Of a DNA stretch of 64,000 nt, positions 19,286-27,719 are shown in pieces (within the stretch, counting starts at the first letter, position 1; each line of letters begins with the position of its first letter). The notes under the pieces were generated by a model. The model saw only the letters and a list, made by a program, of their open reading frames with translations, was not told the origin of the DNA and did not search any database. Position numbers and translations under genes: made by a program. This stretch comes from Adhaeribacter arboris (GTDB taxonomy: Bacteria; Bacteroidota; Bacteroidia; Cytophagales; Hymenobacteraceae): positions 2,232,001 through 2,296,000 of the forward strand of contig NZ_PYFT01000001.1 in NCBI RefSeq assembly GCF_003023845.1. The letters are read 5' to 3'.

Positions 19286-20956
19286 ATGAGCGAAAAATTT
19301 AAAAACTCTTCTTTCCAGGTAAGATTACCTTTGTTTCTGGGTTTAGCATTGGCAGTTGGTATTTTAATCGGGGCGAATGGGTTTCGGCCTTCCGGTAATA
19401 ACCCCCAGGGAACCGCAAAAAGTTACCTTAAATTCCGGGACATTCTTTCTTACATCGATCGGGATTACGTGGATACGGTAAATGTAGAAGAACTGTCGGA
19501 CTTTGCCATAAACAAGATGCTCGAAAAGCTGGACCCGCATACAGCTTATATTCCGGCCAGTGAAATGGATGTGGCCCGGTCGTATTTAGAAGGTGATTTT
19601 GACGGTATAGGCGTTGAGTTTAATATCTTTAAAGATACCGTTTACATTGTAGCTCCGCTTAGTGGCGGCCCCTCGGAAGCAGTAGGTTTGCAAGCCGGCG
19701 ATAAAATCATTAAGGTAGATGGTAAAACCATTGCCGGAAACGGTATTACCACCCAAGGAGTTTTTGAAAGATTACGTGGCAGTAAAGGCACCAAAGTAAA
19801 CCTGACCATTCTGCGGCGGAACGAGAAAAAACCAATGGATTTTACCGTTACCCGCAATAAAATACCTACCGTTTCGGTTGAAACCGGCTATATGGTAGAT
19901 AATCGTACCGGGTACATCAAAGTTACCCGCTTTTCGGCCAATACCTACGATGAATTTAAATCAACCTTGGTTAAATTAAAAAAGAAAGGCATGGACCGGC
20001 TCATCCTGGATTTACGGGGTAACCCGGGCGGCTACATGGACCGGGCGACGCGCATGGCCGATGAATTTATCTCGGGTAATAAAAAAATCGTCTATACCGA
20101 TGGCAAGGGTACTAAATACGACAATGAAACCTATGCCCACGTGCGCGGAGAATTTGAAGACGGGCCGGTAATTGTACTGATTGATGAGGGCAGCGCTTCG
20201 GCTTCCGAAATTGTTTCGGGAGCTTTACAAGATAACGACCGTGCCTTAATTGTAGGTCGGCGGTCTTTCGGGAAAGGTTTGGTACAAATGCCTATTCCGT
20301 TGAATGATGGCTCTGAATTACGCTTAACTATTTCGCGCTATTTCACGCCCAGTGGCCGTTCCATCCAGAAGCCATATACCGAAGGCATGGAAAACTACGA
20401 AATGGATATTTTAAATCGCTTCCAGCGCGGGGAGTTTTTCCATCCGGACAGCATTAAATTTAATGATTCATTAAAGTATAAAACACTGCATGGCCGTATA
20501 GTTTACGGCGGCGGCGGAATTATGCCGGATGTATTTGTAGCCCGCGATACCATGGAAGTTAGTAATTACCTGAACGAACTTTACAGTAAAAATTTAGTCC
20601 GCGAATTTGCGCTCACTTACTTCCAAGACCATAAAGCCGAACTGCAAAAAATGCCTTTCGAAAAGTTTAAAGCTACTTTCGAGGTAAGCGATAGAATGTT
20701 GGACGCTATCAACAAAGAGGCCAAGGATTTAAAAATTAAATACAACGATACGGAATTTAAACGATCCAAAAACCTGCTTAAAAATAATATCAAAGCGTAT
20801 ATTGCCCGTAGTGTTTACGGTCCGGAAGGATTGTATCCTATCTTTCACGAAACCGACCCTGATTTCCAGCAAGCACTTAAATTGTTCGACCAAGCCAATA
20901 AGTTAAACAAAGGCTACGTGCAATTAGGTATCAATAAATTTAGAGTGGAAAATTAG
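19286..20956 (+). CDS. S41-family C-terminal processing peptidase
   Basis: 556-residue CtpA/Prc-type serine protease. An N-terminal signal anchor (about 14-32) puts the rest in the periplasm. A PDZ domain lies near 90-180 (GLQAGDKIIKVDGKTI). The catalytic serine is in GSASASE (302-308) and the lysine in GRRSFGKG (Lys330), followed by LRLTISRYFTPSGRSIQKP. The C-terminal 150 residues are helical. The family trims C-termini of envelope proteins and cleaves hydrolases involved in cell-wall turnover; the substrate here is unknown. Its own terminator follows. Confidence 0.93.
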   Translation: MSEKFKNSSFQVRLPLFLGLALAVGILIGANGFRPSGNNPQGTAKSYLKFRDILSYIDRDYVDTVNVEELSDFAINKMLEKLDPHTAYIPASEMDVARSYLEGDFDGIGVEFNIFKDTVYIVAPLSGGPSEAVGLQAGDKIIKVDGKTIAGNGITTQGVFERLRGSKGTKVNLTILRRNEKKPMDFTVTRNKIPTVSVETGYMVDNRTGYIKVTRFSANTYDEFKSTLVKLKKKGMDRLILDLRGNPGGYMDRATRMADEFISGNKKIVYTDGKGTKYDNETYAHVRGEFEDGPVIVLIDEGSASASEIVSGALQDNDRALIVGRRSFGKGLVQMPIPLNDGSELRLTISRYFTPSGRSIQKPYTEGMENYEMDILNRFQRGEFFHPDSIKFNDSLKYKTLHGRIVYGGGGIMPDVFVARDTMEVSNYLNELYSKNLVREFALTYFQDHKAELQKMPFEKFKATFEVSDRMLDAINKEAKDLKIKYNDTEFKRSKNLLKNNIKAYIARSVYGPEGLYPIFHETDPDFQQALKLFDQANKLNKGYVQLGINKFRVEN

Positions 20957-20976
20957 AAAGAATACGATTTAACCAT

Positions 20977-21020
20977 TAAAAAAACGGTTGATTTATTAAC
21001 TTAAATCAGCCGTTTTTTTA
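20977..21020 (+). terminator. Rho-independent terminator after the S41 gene
   Basis: 19-base stem with one G-T pair: TAAAAAAACGGTTGATTTA (20977-20995) and its near complement (21002-21020), ending in a run of seven T. Confidence 0.85.
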
Positions 21021-21049
21021 ATAAATAATGCGGAATTGGTATTACAAAA

Positions 21050-21385
21050 ATGACTAAAAGACCGATAAAGGAACAAGAACTAAATCTGGTTAAGCACCTA
21101 CTTCAACTTACTTCCAAATTAAATTTTGATTTAACTAAATTTACTACCGTTATAGAATTAGAAGATGGTGGAATGGGTAGTATTCGTTTTATAAATAATA
21201 AGCCCGCCAGAGTTTATGGGACAGATCTTGTGCAAGTTGAATATATTGACGAAGACAAAGTTCCGGTATTAATTACGGTAACCATAGGTAATCATCAAGA
21301 ATTGTTTGAACTGGAATTTTGGAAAGTAGATTTTGGGAAACTCCTCCGTAATCCCAATCCTTCTGAAATAACCATAAAAAACTAA
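21050..21385 (+). CDS. Small hypothetical protein, DUF6984-like
   Basis: 111 residues, soluble, no signal peptide. The opening MTKRPIKEQELNLVKHLLQL and the segment LEDGGMGSIRF (about 44-54) resemble small Bacteroidota proteins of the DUF6984 type, whose role is unknown. The middle has an alternating beta pattern (VLITVTIG, LFELEFWKVDF). It follows the S41 terminator by 30 bases and faces cdsA, so it is probably a separate unit. The family call is tentative. Confidence 0.65.
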   Translation: MTKRPIKEQELNLVKHLLQLTSKLNFDLTKFTTVIELEDGGMGSIRFINNKPARVYGTDLVQVEYIDEDKVPVLITVTIGNHQELFELEFWKVDFGKLLRNPNPSEITIKN

Positions 21386-21455
21386 AGAACAAATATTTTA
21401 GCCGATCAAACTGAACGATGATTGCAGTAATGTTTAATTTTTCTTATTGTAGATT

Positions 21456-22292
21456 TTAAAACAACTTCAGGAAAGCAACGATAAAAGGTACTACTAATAC
21501 TAAGCTATCAAACCGGTCGAGAATACCACCATGACCAGGAATAAGAGTACCTGAGTCTTTTACCTGCAAGCTACGCTTTAATAGCGATTCAATTAAATCG
21601 CCGAGTACACCGAAAATAGAAACGATTACGGCAATACCCAACCACTGCAATAAATTTAAGTCCTGAAAATACACCGACAGAAAATAGCCAACCAGTAGAG
21701 CAGCGAAAGCACCGCCAACCCAACCTTCCCAAGTTTTACCCGGCGAAATTCTTGGAAATAATTTATGCTTACCAAAAGTTTTCCCAACAAAATATGCCCC
21801 TGAATCAGAAGCCCAAATTAGCAGCATCGTACCCATAATTACTTGCCAACTATAATAGCCCTTTAAAAAGCCTAAAATGGGCAGCATACTAAAAGAGCCG
21901 CCTACGTACAACATTCCGACAAGTGTAAGAGCAATATTTACAAAGGGTTGTTCTTTTTTACGGAACAATTCGGCGATAAAAACAAAAAAAACAATGGGGG
22001 GCAAAGCAAACAAGGCCTTTGGTTGCACCACTTTTAATTGCAGCAGAAAAATTAACACGAATAAGGCACTGCCTAATACAATGCCGGCGTTGTAATTAGG
22101 CGCAAAACCCCGCAAAGTAAGTAATTGATAAAATTCCCGAATACCGAGCACCGTTAAGCCGAGAAATAAAACAGCAAATGTCCACTGATCAAAGTAAATT
22201 GCGCCGATAAATAAGGCTCCCCCGGCTAAGCCCACCAATACACGTTGCTGAAAATTATTTAACTGCTTTTTTTCGGTTGGTTCAGCGGGCAT
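21456..22292 (-). CDS. cdsA: Phosphatidate cytidylyltransferase
   Basis: 278-residue membrane enzyme that makes CDP-diacylglycerol from phosphatidate and CTP. Around eight hydrophobic helices are visible from residue 15 onwards, and the C-terminal signature is intact: LLKRSLQVKDSGTLIPGHGG followed by ILDRFDSL (about 235-262), with the two conserved acidic residues. The short hydrophilic N-terminus (MPAEPTEKKQLNNFQQR) is usual in this phylum. It lies 240 bases downstream of the CPBP gene on the same strand. Confidence 0.94.
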   Translation of the reverse strand: MPAEPTEKKQLNNFQQRVLVGLAGGALFIGAIYFDQWTFAVLFLGLTVLGIREFYQLLTLRGFAPNYNAGIVLGSALFVLIFLLQLKVVQPKALFALPPIVFFVFIAELFRKKEQPFVNIALTLVGMLYVGGSFSMLPILGFLKGYYSWQVIMGTMLLIWASDSGAYFVGKTFGKHKLFPRISPGKTWEGWVGGAFAALLVGYFLSVYFQDLNLLQWLGIAVIVSIFGVLGDLIESLLKRSLQVKDSGTLIPGHGGILDRFDSLVLVVPFIVAFLKLF

Positions 22293-22533
22293 TTTATTTA
22301 GTACTTGTTTCCGGGTGCAAGATAAAAAGTTAATGCCAACTAAACCTTAGCCCACTCTTATTTCTAAGGCGGCTATTTCACTTCTTTAAAAGGATTAGCT
22401 GAAATATAATCCTGGAAAATCCTGAATAATTATCCTAAATAAAGATTTTATCAATGAAAAAACTTAAACTTAGTTTCTAAATTTAAATGGATAATAATAC
22501 CGGAAGATTTAATTTCAGATTTGCCCTAGAGTT

Positions 22534-23480
22534 TTAAGTTGTTGGCAGTTCGGAAGGCTGCTTCATAGGTAAATTTTTGTAACTCCGGTAAAGGTATAAA
22601 AGGGTGAGTACGCTGATAATTAAAGAAAGCATAATACTACTCAAGGGCATAGCCGTGGTAGCCTCAATCTGAAAGTTTATAAATTTTCGTTGTTGCAAGT
22701 AAAGAACCAGTACGGTAAAACCATTATTCATAAAATGCCCGGCAATGGGCACCCAGATATTACCCGACCAAGCGTATAAGTATCCTAGAATGGCGCCTAA
22801 TAACATGCGCGGAATAAAGCCATAAAACTGCATATGAATAGCACCAAAAATAAACGCGGCTACCCAAACGGCTACATGTGTATTTCTCAATACCCGGTTT
22901 AAGCTGCGCTGCAGCAAACCTCTGAAAACAATCTCCTCTCCTATCGCCGGAATCAAACCAAAAATCAACATACCAAAAAGAAACTGTCCCGGATTATCAA
23001 ATACAGTTAGTTGGTTAGTTAAAACTTTGAGAGTTTCTTCCTTTGACTTTGCCCAGGTTTCAAAAGCTTTTAGCGCTTCCGGAAAATGCACGTTGGCATT
23101 CCAGTTAATTACCCAGGAATTGGCGGGCATAATAAACAAGATCACTAAAGCACTAAGCAATACCAAACTCAGTGGTACGTATTTTTGGGGGATAAGTAAG
23201 TACCCGGTCTCCGGTTGCTGGCGTACACATACGCTAACGGCCCCAAAGTAAAAGCAAATAGATGAGTTACCCCCTGGAAAAGGTTAATGGCCATTTTTCC
23301 GTTAGGTTGAGCATTTGGATTTTGGGTGAGTTGGGTTATATCGATTAATTTCACATTAAATAATACCTTCATGAGTACCAGCGCTATAAAATTGCCGATG
23401 AAGAAGCCACCGGCAATAAAAAGCAATAATACCAGCATAGCCGTAAAGGGGTGTAGGTCTTTCGAAATGAAACCTTTCAT
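22534..23480 (-). CDS. CPBP-family intramembrane metalloprotease, apparent frameshift
   Basis: Two adjacent minus frames together make one CPBP protein of about 315 residues. The first (ATG at 23480) gives MKGFISKDLHPFTAMLVLLL with two helices and ends at 23169 as YLSPKNTYH. The second continues as QKYVPLSLVLLSALVILF and carries the protease motif EEIVFRG (usual form EExxxR), FGAIHMQFYG and HFMNNGF. The switch falls at a T5-G5 run (23182-23191); one extra base gives YLSPKKYVPLSLVL in a single frame. The family includes CAAX-processing-like and self-protection proteases. The last stretch (about 60 residues) has one further helix. The downstream part alone would lack two helices. Confidence 0.82.
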
Positions 23481-23537
23481 AGCGGGATTTCGGTTTAGAA
23501 ATGGTAAATTTACGCGAATTTTTAAATAATCTATTCT

Positions 23538-24530
23538 TTGGTAAAGATAGGAAATATTACTCTACCGGACTTTCCGCTTCTATTAGCGCCTATGGAAGAC
23601 GTGAGCGATCCGCCCTTCCGGGCCGTATGCAAGGCGAACGGCGCCGACTTCATGTACACCGAATTTATTTCGTCGGAAGGATTAATTCGGGCAGCCGCTA
23701 AAAGCCGGCAGAAATTAGATGTATTTGATTACGAACGCCCTATTGGCATACAGATATTTGGCAGTGATATAGAATCTATGCGGGAGTCAGCGGTAATTTC
23801 TGCCGCTGCCGGGCCGGACTTAATTGATATTAATTACGGCTGCCCGGTAAAAAATGTGGCTTGTAAGGGAGCTGGCGCGGCTTTGTTACGCGATGTTCCT
23901 AAAATGGTGCAAATGACCGCAGCCATTGTAAAAGCCACTACTTTACCGGTTACGGTAAAAACCCGCCTCGGCTGGGACGATGCCACGAAAAACGTAACCG
24001 AAGTAGCGGAGCGCTTGCAGGATATTGGTATTCAGGCCTTATCCATTCACGGCCGTACCCGGGTACAGATGTACAAAGGAGAGGCTGATTGGCGTTTAAT
24101 TGCCGAAGTAAAAAATAATCCCCGCATTAAAATTCCAATTTTCGGTAACGGGGATATAGATTCTCCGCAAAAAGCGCTGGAATACAAGAACCGTTACGGG
24201 GTGGATGGCGTGATGATTGGCCGGGCCGCTATTGGTTACCCTTGGGTATTCCGGGAAATAAAACATTACGTGCGAACCGGCGAGATGCTGGCTCCGCCAA
24301 CGTTAGAAGAACGGATTACCAATTGCAAACTACATTTCAGCCGTTCTCTGGAATGGAAAGGTGAACGTCAAGGCATTTTTGAAATGCGCCGGCATTATGC
24401 TAATTATTTTAAAGGCCTGTCTAATTTTAAACCCTTTCGCGTGCGCTTGGTTCAAACCGAATCCCCGGCAGAAGTTTACGATATTTTAGAAGAAGTAGCT
24501 TTATCAGAATCGCTGATTTACGCGGATTAA
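23538..24530 (+). CDS. dusB: tRNA-dihydrouridine synthase (DusB-like)
   Basis: 330-residue FMN enzyme that reduces uridine in the tRNA D-loop with NADPH. The TIM-barrel signature is complete: LLLAPMEDVSDPPFRAVCKANGADFMYTEF, then DINYGCPVKNVACKGAGAALL with the catalytic Cys, TVKTRLGWDD, LSIHGRTRVQMYKG and IFGNGDIDSP followed by GVMIGRAAIGYPW. The start is TTG, supported by the conserved VKIGNITLPDFPLLLAPMEDV beginning. The last codons (LIYAD) lie inside the left inverted repeat of the GxxExxY cassette, so the C-terminus may have been changed by that insertion. Which Dus class is uncertain. Confidence 0.92.
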   Translation: MVKIGNITLPDFPLLLAPMEDVSDPPFRAVCKANGADFMYTEFISSEGLIRAAAKSRQKLDVFDYERPIGIQIFGSDIESMRESAVISAAAGPDLIDINYGCPVKNVACKGAGAALLRDVPKMVQMTAAIVKATTLPVTVKTRLGWDDATKNVTEVAERLQDIGIQALSIHGRTRVQMYKGEADWRLIAEVKNNPRIKIPIFGNGDIDSPQKALEYKNRYGVDGVMIGRAAIGYPWVFREIKHYVRTGEMLAPPTLEERITNCKLHFSRSLEWKGERQGIFEMRRHYANYFKGLSNFKPFRVRLVQTESPAEVYDILEEVALSESLIYAD

Positions 24531-24545
24531 GGGATTACGCAGATT
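24529..24545 (+). repeat. Left inverted repeat of the GxxExxY cassette
   Basis: AAGGGATTACGCAGATT, directly after the dusB stop. It pairs with 25145-25160 (complement AAGGGTTACGCAGATT), one base apart. An outer pair, TTACGCGGATT at 24518-24528 and AATCCGCATAA at 25116-25126, differs by one base. Confidence 0.7.
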
Positions 24546-24661
24546 TTTATCTTGTCTTTGGTAAATTTGTTTGCAGCAAGCGTTTATGTACTATAATCAA
24601 AACTCTAATTTAACTCACTTAAAGAGTTAATGCTCATTTCTTTTGGTTACCCTTTAGTAAA

Positions 24662-25126
24662 ATGAATAAAGAGTATGCTTATGCGGATATCACCCGAAAA
24701 GTAATTGGTTGTGCTAGGCAAGTTCATACTGTATTAGGTAATGGCTTTCAGGAAGTTATTTATCAACGTTCTTTAGCAATTGAAATGCAGGCTGCCGGAC
24801 TACAATTTGCTAGGGAAATAGAGATGCTATTATATTATAAAGACCAGGAGGTGGGTATCCGTAGAGTTGATTTTCTAGTAGAAAATCCTGTATTAGTCGG
24901 ATTAAAAGCCGTATCAGAGATTACTATGCTTCACCATGCTCAAATTATCAACTATCTTAACGCTTATAGATTGCAAGTAGGTTTATTGGTTAGTTTTGGT
25001 GGAAAAAGCTTAACATATATACGATTCGTAAAAACAAAAAACTTACGTAATCTCATTTTACTAATTCTAGCCATCATATTAAACTCTCCATCTATTTACA
25101 TCTGGGTAATACGCAAATCCGCATAA
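24662..25126 (+). CDS. GxxExxY protein with altered nuclease motif
   Basis: 154 residues of the GxxExxY family (PD-(D/E)XK nuclease-like fold, function unknown). The name motif is GFQEVIY (Gly28, Glu31, Tyr34). The putative catalytic Asp70 in RRVDFLVEN is present, but the expected ELKAV is GLKAV here (Gly80 in place of Glu, Lys82 kept), so catalysis is likely lost or changed by one GAA to GGA change. Downstream QIINYLNAYRLQVGLLVSFG is normal. The C-terminal 25 residues are hydrophobic and unlike the family; they are encoded near the repeat sequence. The gene sits between inverted repeats, as such genes often do in this phylum. Confidence 0.85.
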   Translation: MNKEYAYADITRKVIGCARQVHTVLGNGFQEVIYQRSLAIEMQAAGLQFAREIEMLLYYKDQEVGIRRVDFLVENPVLVGLKAVSEITMLHHAQIINYLNAYRLQVGLLVSFGGKSLTYIRFVKTKNLRNLILLILAIILNSPSIYIWVIRKSA

Positions 25127-25160
25127 ATCTGTGATCCAAAATTCAATCTGCGTAACCCTT
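25116..25160 (-). repeat. Right inverted repeat of the GxxExxY cassette
   Basis: AATCCGCATAA at 25116-25126 and AATCTGCGTAACCCTT at 25145-25160 are reverse complements, with one difference each, of the sequences left of the gene. A related AAAATCTGCGATTC follows at 25171. The first part encodes the last residues of the GxxExxY protein. Confidence 0.65.
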
Positions 25161-25188
25161 GAATTTGCGAAAATCTGCGATTCTGGAA

Positions 25189-26922
25189 TTAGCGATTCAG
25201 TTTACTATGCCGATAACTGTAACTAAAGTAAATCACTAGACCTAAAGCCAGCCATAATAGAAAACGGCTCCAGTTGGTAATACCTAATTCGGTCATTAGG
25301 TATAAATTAGTGAGCAGGCCTAAAACCGGTATTAAAGATAAATTTCGGGTATAAGCATAGTACGTAAGAACCAGGCATACCACCAAGAATCCGTACATAG
25401 GCAACCGGTGTTTTACTACGTCCCAACCTGAATTTATTCCGTCGCTTAAACTAAAGAAATGCTGTATTCCTTGGGGATTAAAGTACAATGCTACGAGTAT
25501 GCCTACTAGTAATAAGGTGGGCAAAATAAATTTAGCGTTATAATAAGGTACCCGGAAACCTTTCGTACCGGGCAACCGGGCTTGGTCGTGGTCGATGAGT
25601 AAAATACCGCCGCATACCAAAACAAACGCGAACAAAGTACCAATGCTGGTTAAATCGGTTACTTCCGTCAGGTTCATAAATAAAGCCGGAATACCTACCG
25701 CCATACCTGAAATAATAGTAGCGAAATAAGGAGTTTTAAACTTTGGATGAACCTTGGAAAAAGCATGGGGCAACAAGCCATCGCGGCTCATACTCATCCA
25801 AATCCGGGGCTGCCCAATCTGAAACACCAGCAATACACTCGTCATGGCAATTACAGCGCTGAAAGCCACAATACCGGAGATTATATTTAAATGTAACCGC
25901 TCGAAAACGTAAGCCAGTGGATCCCCGATACCGAGTTCAGTATAAGACACCATGCCCGTTAAAACTAAGGTGATGGTTACGTACAAAAGAGTACAAATAA
26001 TCAGCGCGTAAATCATGGCTTTCGGCAAATCGCGCTGCGGGTTTTTACATTCCTCGGCCGTAGTAGAAATGGCATCGAACCCGATATAAGCAAAAAATAC
26101 CGCGGAAACTCCTTTTAAAACTCCGCTTATTCCATTGGGGGCAAAAGGGCTCCAGTTAGCCGGTTGTACGTAAAAAGCGCCTACTACAATCACCATTATA
26201 ATTACCAGTAATTTAAGCAGCACCAGAAAATTTGCGGTTTGTTTCGATTCTTTAATACCTACGTAAACCAGGTAAGTAATAACAATGGTAATGAACAAGG
26301 CCGGAATATCGGCCACTAAACGAATGGGACCAAAAGTAGGCGCTATTTGCCAGGCAGAGTAAGCATCTCGTAAAATAGGAGTAGCATCGGCCAGCGTTTT
26401 ACCTTGCGCCAAAAGTTCCGTAACCGCCGAGTGGCCCCGGGAAGCGGATAAATAATCCATGGTCAGGTACAAAGGAATATCTAAACCCAACCCGCTTAAA
26501 AAAGAAGTAAGGTAATCGGACCACGAGATGGCTACCGCAATATTACCGATGCAATACTCCATTAATAAATCCCAACCAATAATCCAGGCGATTAATTCTC
26601 CGAAAGAAGTATACGCATAGGTATAAGCACTACCCGAAACCGGCACGGTAGAGGCAAACTGAGCGTAGCACATGGCCGAGAAGGCACAAGCCACGGCGGT
26701 AAATACAAATAAAAGCGAAACAGCCGGACCGCCTGCCGCACTGGCATTACCAATCGTACTAAAAATGCCCGCCCCAATTACCGCCGCTATACCCAGCGCC
26801 GTTAAGTCTCTTAAAGTAAGATTGCGCACCAAACCACCCGTAGTATGCAAGGATTCGTTATGGTCGAATTCGGCAACAATAGAAGCTATATCTTTTCGGC
26901 GAAAAAGATTCCTAAAATTCAT
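25189..26922 (-). CDS. APC-family amino acid permease
   Basis: 577-residue transporter with 12-14 hydrophobic helices. The N-terminal consensus of the amino acid-polyamine-organocation family is clear: LTLRDLTALGIAAVIGAGIFSTIGNASAAGGPAV, then SFGELIAWIIGWDLLMEYCIGNIAVAISWSDYL and FFAYIGFDAISTTAEECKNPQRDLPKAM. The size, extra C-terminal helices and these motifs resemble cationic amino acid transporters (CAT type) of bacteria, so arginine, lysine or similar substrates are plausible, unproven. It lies after the GxxExxY repeat and is divergent from the DUF3052 gene. Confidence 0.92.
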   Translation of the reverse strand: MNFRNLFRRKDIASIVAEFDHNESLHTTGGLVRNLTLRDLTALGIAAVIGAGIFSTIGNASAAGGPAVSLLFVFTAVACAFSAMCYAQFASTVPVSGSAYTYAYTSFGELIAWIIGWDLLMEYCIGNIAVAISWSDYLTSFLSGLGLDIPLYLTMDYLSASRGHSAVTELLAQGKTLADATPILRDAYSAWQIAPTFGPIRLVADIPALFITIVITYLVYVGIKESKQTANFLVLLKLLVIIMVIVVGAFYVQPANWSPFAPNGISGVLKGVSAVFFAYIGFDAISTTAEECKNPQRDLPKAMIYALIICTLLYVTITLVLTGMVSYTELGIGDPLAYVFERLHLNIISGIVAFSAVIAMTSVLLVFQIGQPRIWMSMSRDGLLPHAFSKVHPKFKTPYFATIISGMAVGIPALFMNLTEVTDLTSIGTLFAFVLVCGGILLIDHDQARLPGTKGFRVPYYNAKFILPTLLLVGILVALYFNPQGIQHFFSLSDGINSGWDVVKHRLPMYGFLVVCLVLTYYAYTRNLSLIPVLGLLTNLYLMTELGITNWSRFLLWLALGLVIYFSYSYRHSKLNR

Positions 26923-26969
26923 AAGAGGTAAGTAAAAGCGGAAAGTACAAATTATTTACATAACAATGG

Positions 26970-26977
26970 CAAAACTA
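26970..26977 (-). promoter_or_regulatory. Candidate -7 box of the permease gene
   Basis: TAGTTTTG on the minus strand matches TAnnTTTG, 48 bases before the permease ATG. A degenerate -33 (CTTTCGG) lies about 19 bases further upstream on that strand. Confidence 0.4.
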
Positions 26978-27004
26978 TTATCTTGCCCGGCAACCGAAAG
27001 GTAG

Positions 27005-27433
27005 ATGTTTCACCGTAAACTTCCGGTATTTTTTATGAATTCAGAAGCTATTTTTAAAAAGTTACGCTTATCACCCAACCAAAAAATATTGGTTATCAAC
27101 GCACCAGCCGAATTTTCAGATTTACTTACCGAATTTGCGTATGATGCCCAATTTAACCCGAAAAATAAAGGCCTTTACGATTTCATCGCGGTTTTTAGCA
27201 CTTCAAAATCAGAAATGGAAGATGTAACGCAATCGGTAGCAGAAGCAGGTAAATACGATTGTTTATTCTGGACCTGCTATCCCAAAGGAACCGGAAAAAT
27301 GAAAAGCGATCTGAAACGAGATACTATCTGGAACGTGGTAGAGCAGATTGGTCTACGTTGCGTTACCCAAATTGCCCTCGACGAAACCTGGTCTGCTTTA
27401 CGAGCCAGACCTCACGAGGCGGTAGGTAAATAA
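27005..27433 (+). CDS. DUF3052-family protein
   Basis: 142 residues; the family-like part starts at MNSEAIFKKLRLSP (ATG at 27035), which is the more likely start because the ten leading residues (MFHRKLPVFF) are atypical. Features of DUF3052-like proteins: the first strand ILVINAPAEF, the middle YDFIAVFSTSKSEM, and the end RCVTQIALDETWSALRARP. The family has no known activity; it may bind nucleotides or act as a small regulator. Divergent from the permease gene, and followed by a 286-base gap with no features seen. Confidence 0.75.
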   Translation: MFHRKLPVFFMNSEAIFKKLRLSPNQKILVINAPAEFSDLLTEFAYDAQFNPKNKGLYDFIAVFSTSKSEMEDVTQSVAEAGKYDCLFWTCYPKGTGKMKSDLKRDTIWNVVEQIGLRCVTQIALDETWSALRARPHEAVGK

Positions 27434-27719
27434 AAATTTCAAATTTATTCGGGTTGTTATTAACTCGTAAGTAATACTACCTATTTTTTAAATAGTATGA
27501 GTAGTATATAAAAATTCTAAAAACTTAATCTAGATGGTTTTAATTTATGCGGAACAAAAATTATATTAATAATTCATTTTATTCTGGTTTAAAGAGCATC
27601 ATTTCATTGTTATAAATGGCATTGACTATTACCTAAGTGCGCCGGGCTGACCGCAGTTAATTGCCGCCGCTATTCCGATCAATTCTTATTGTTGTTGTAA
27701 ATATTCCTAGTCTGGCCTT

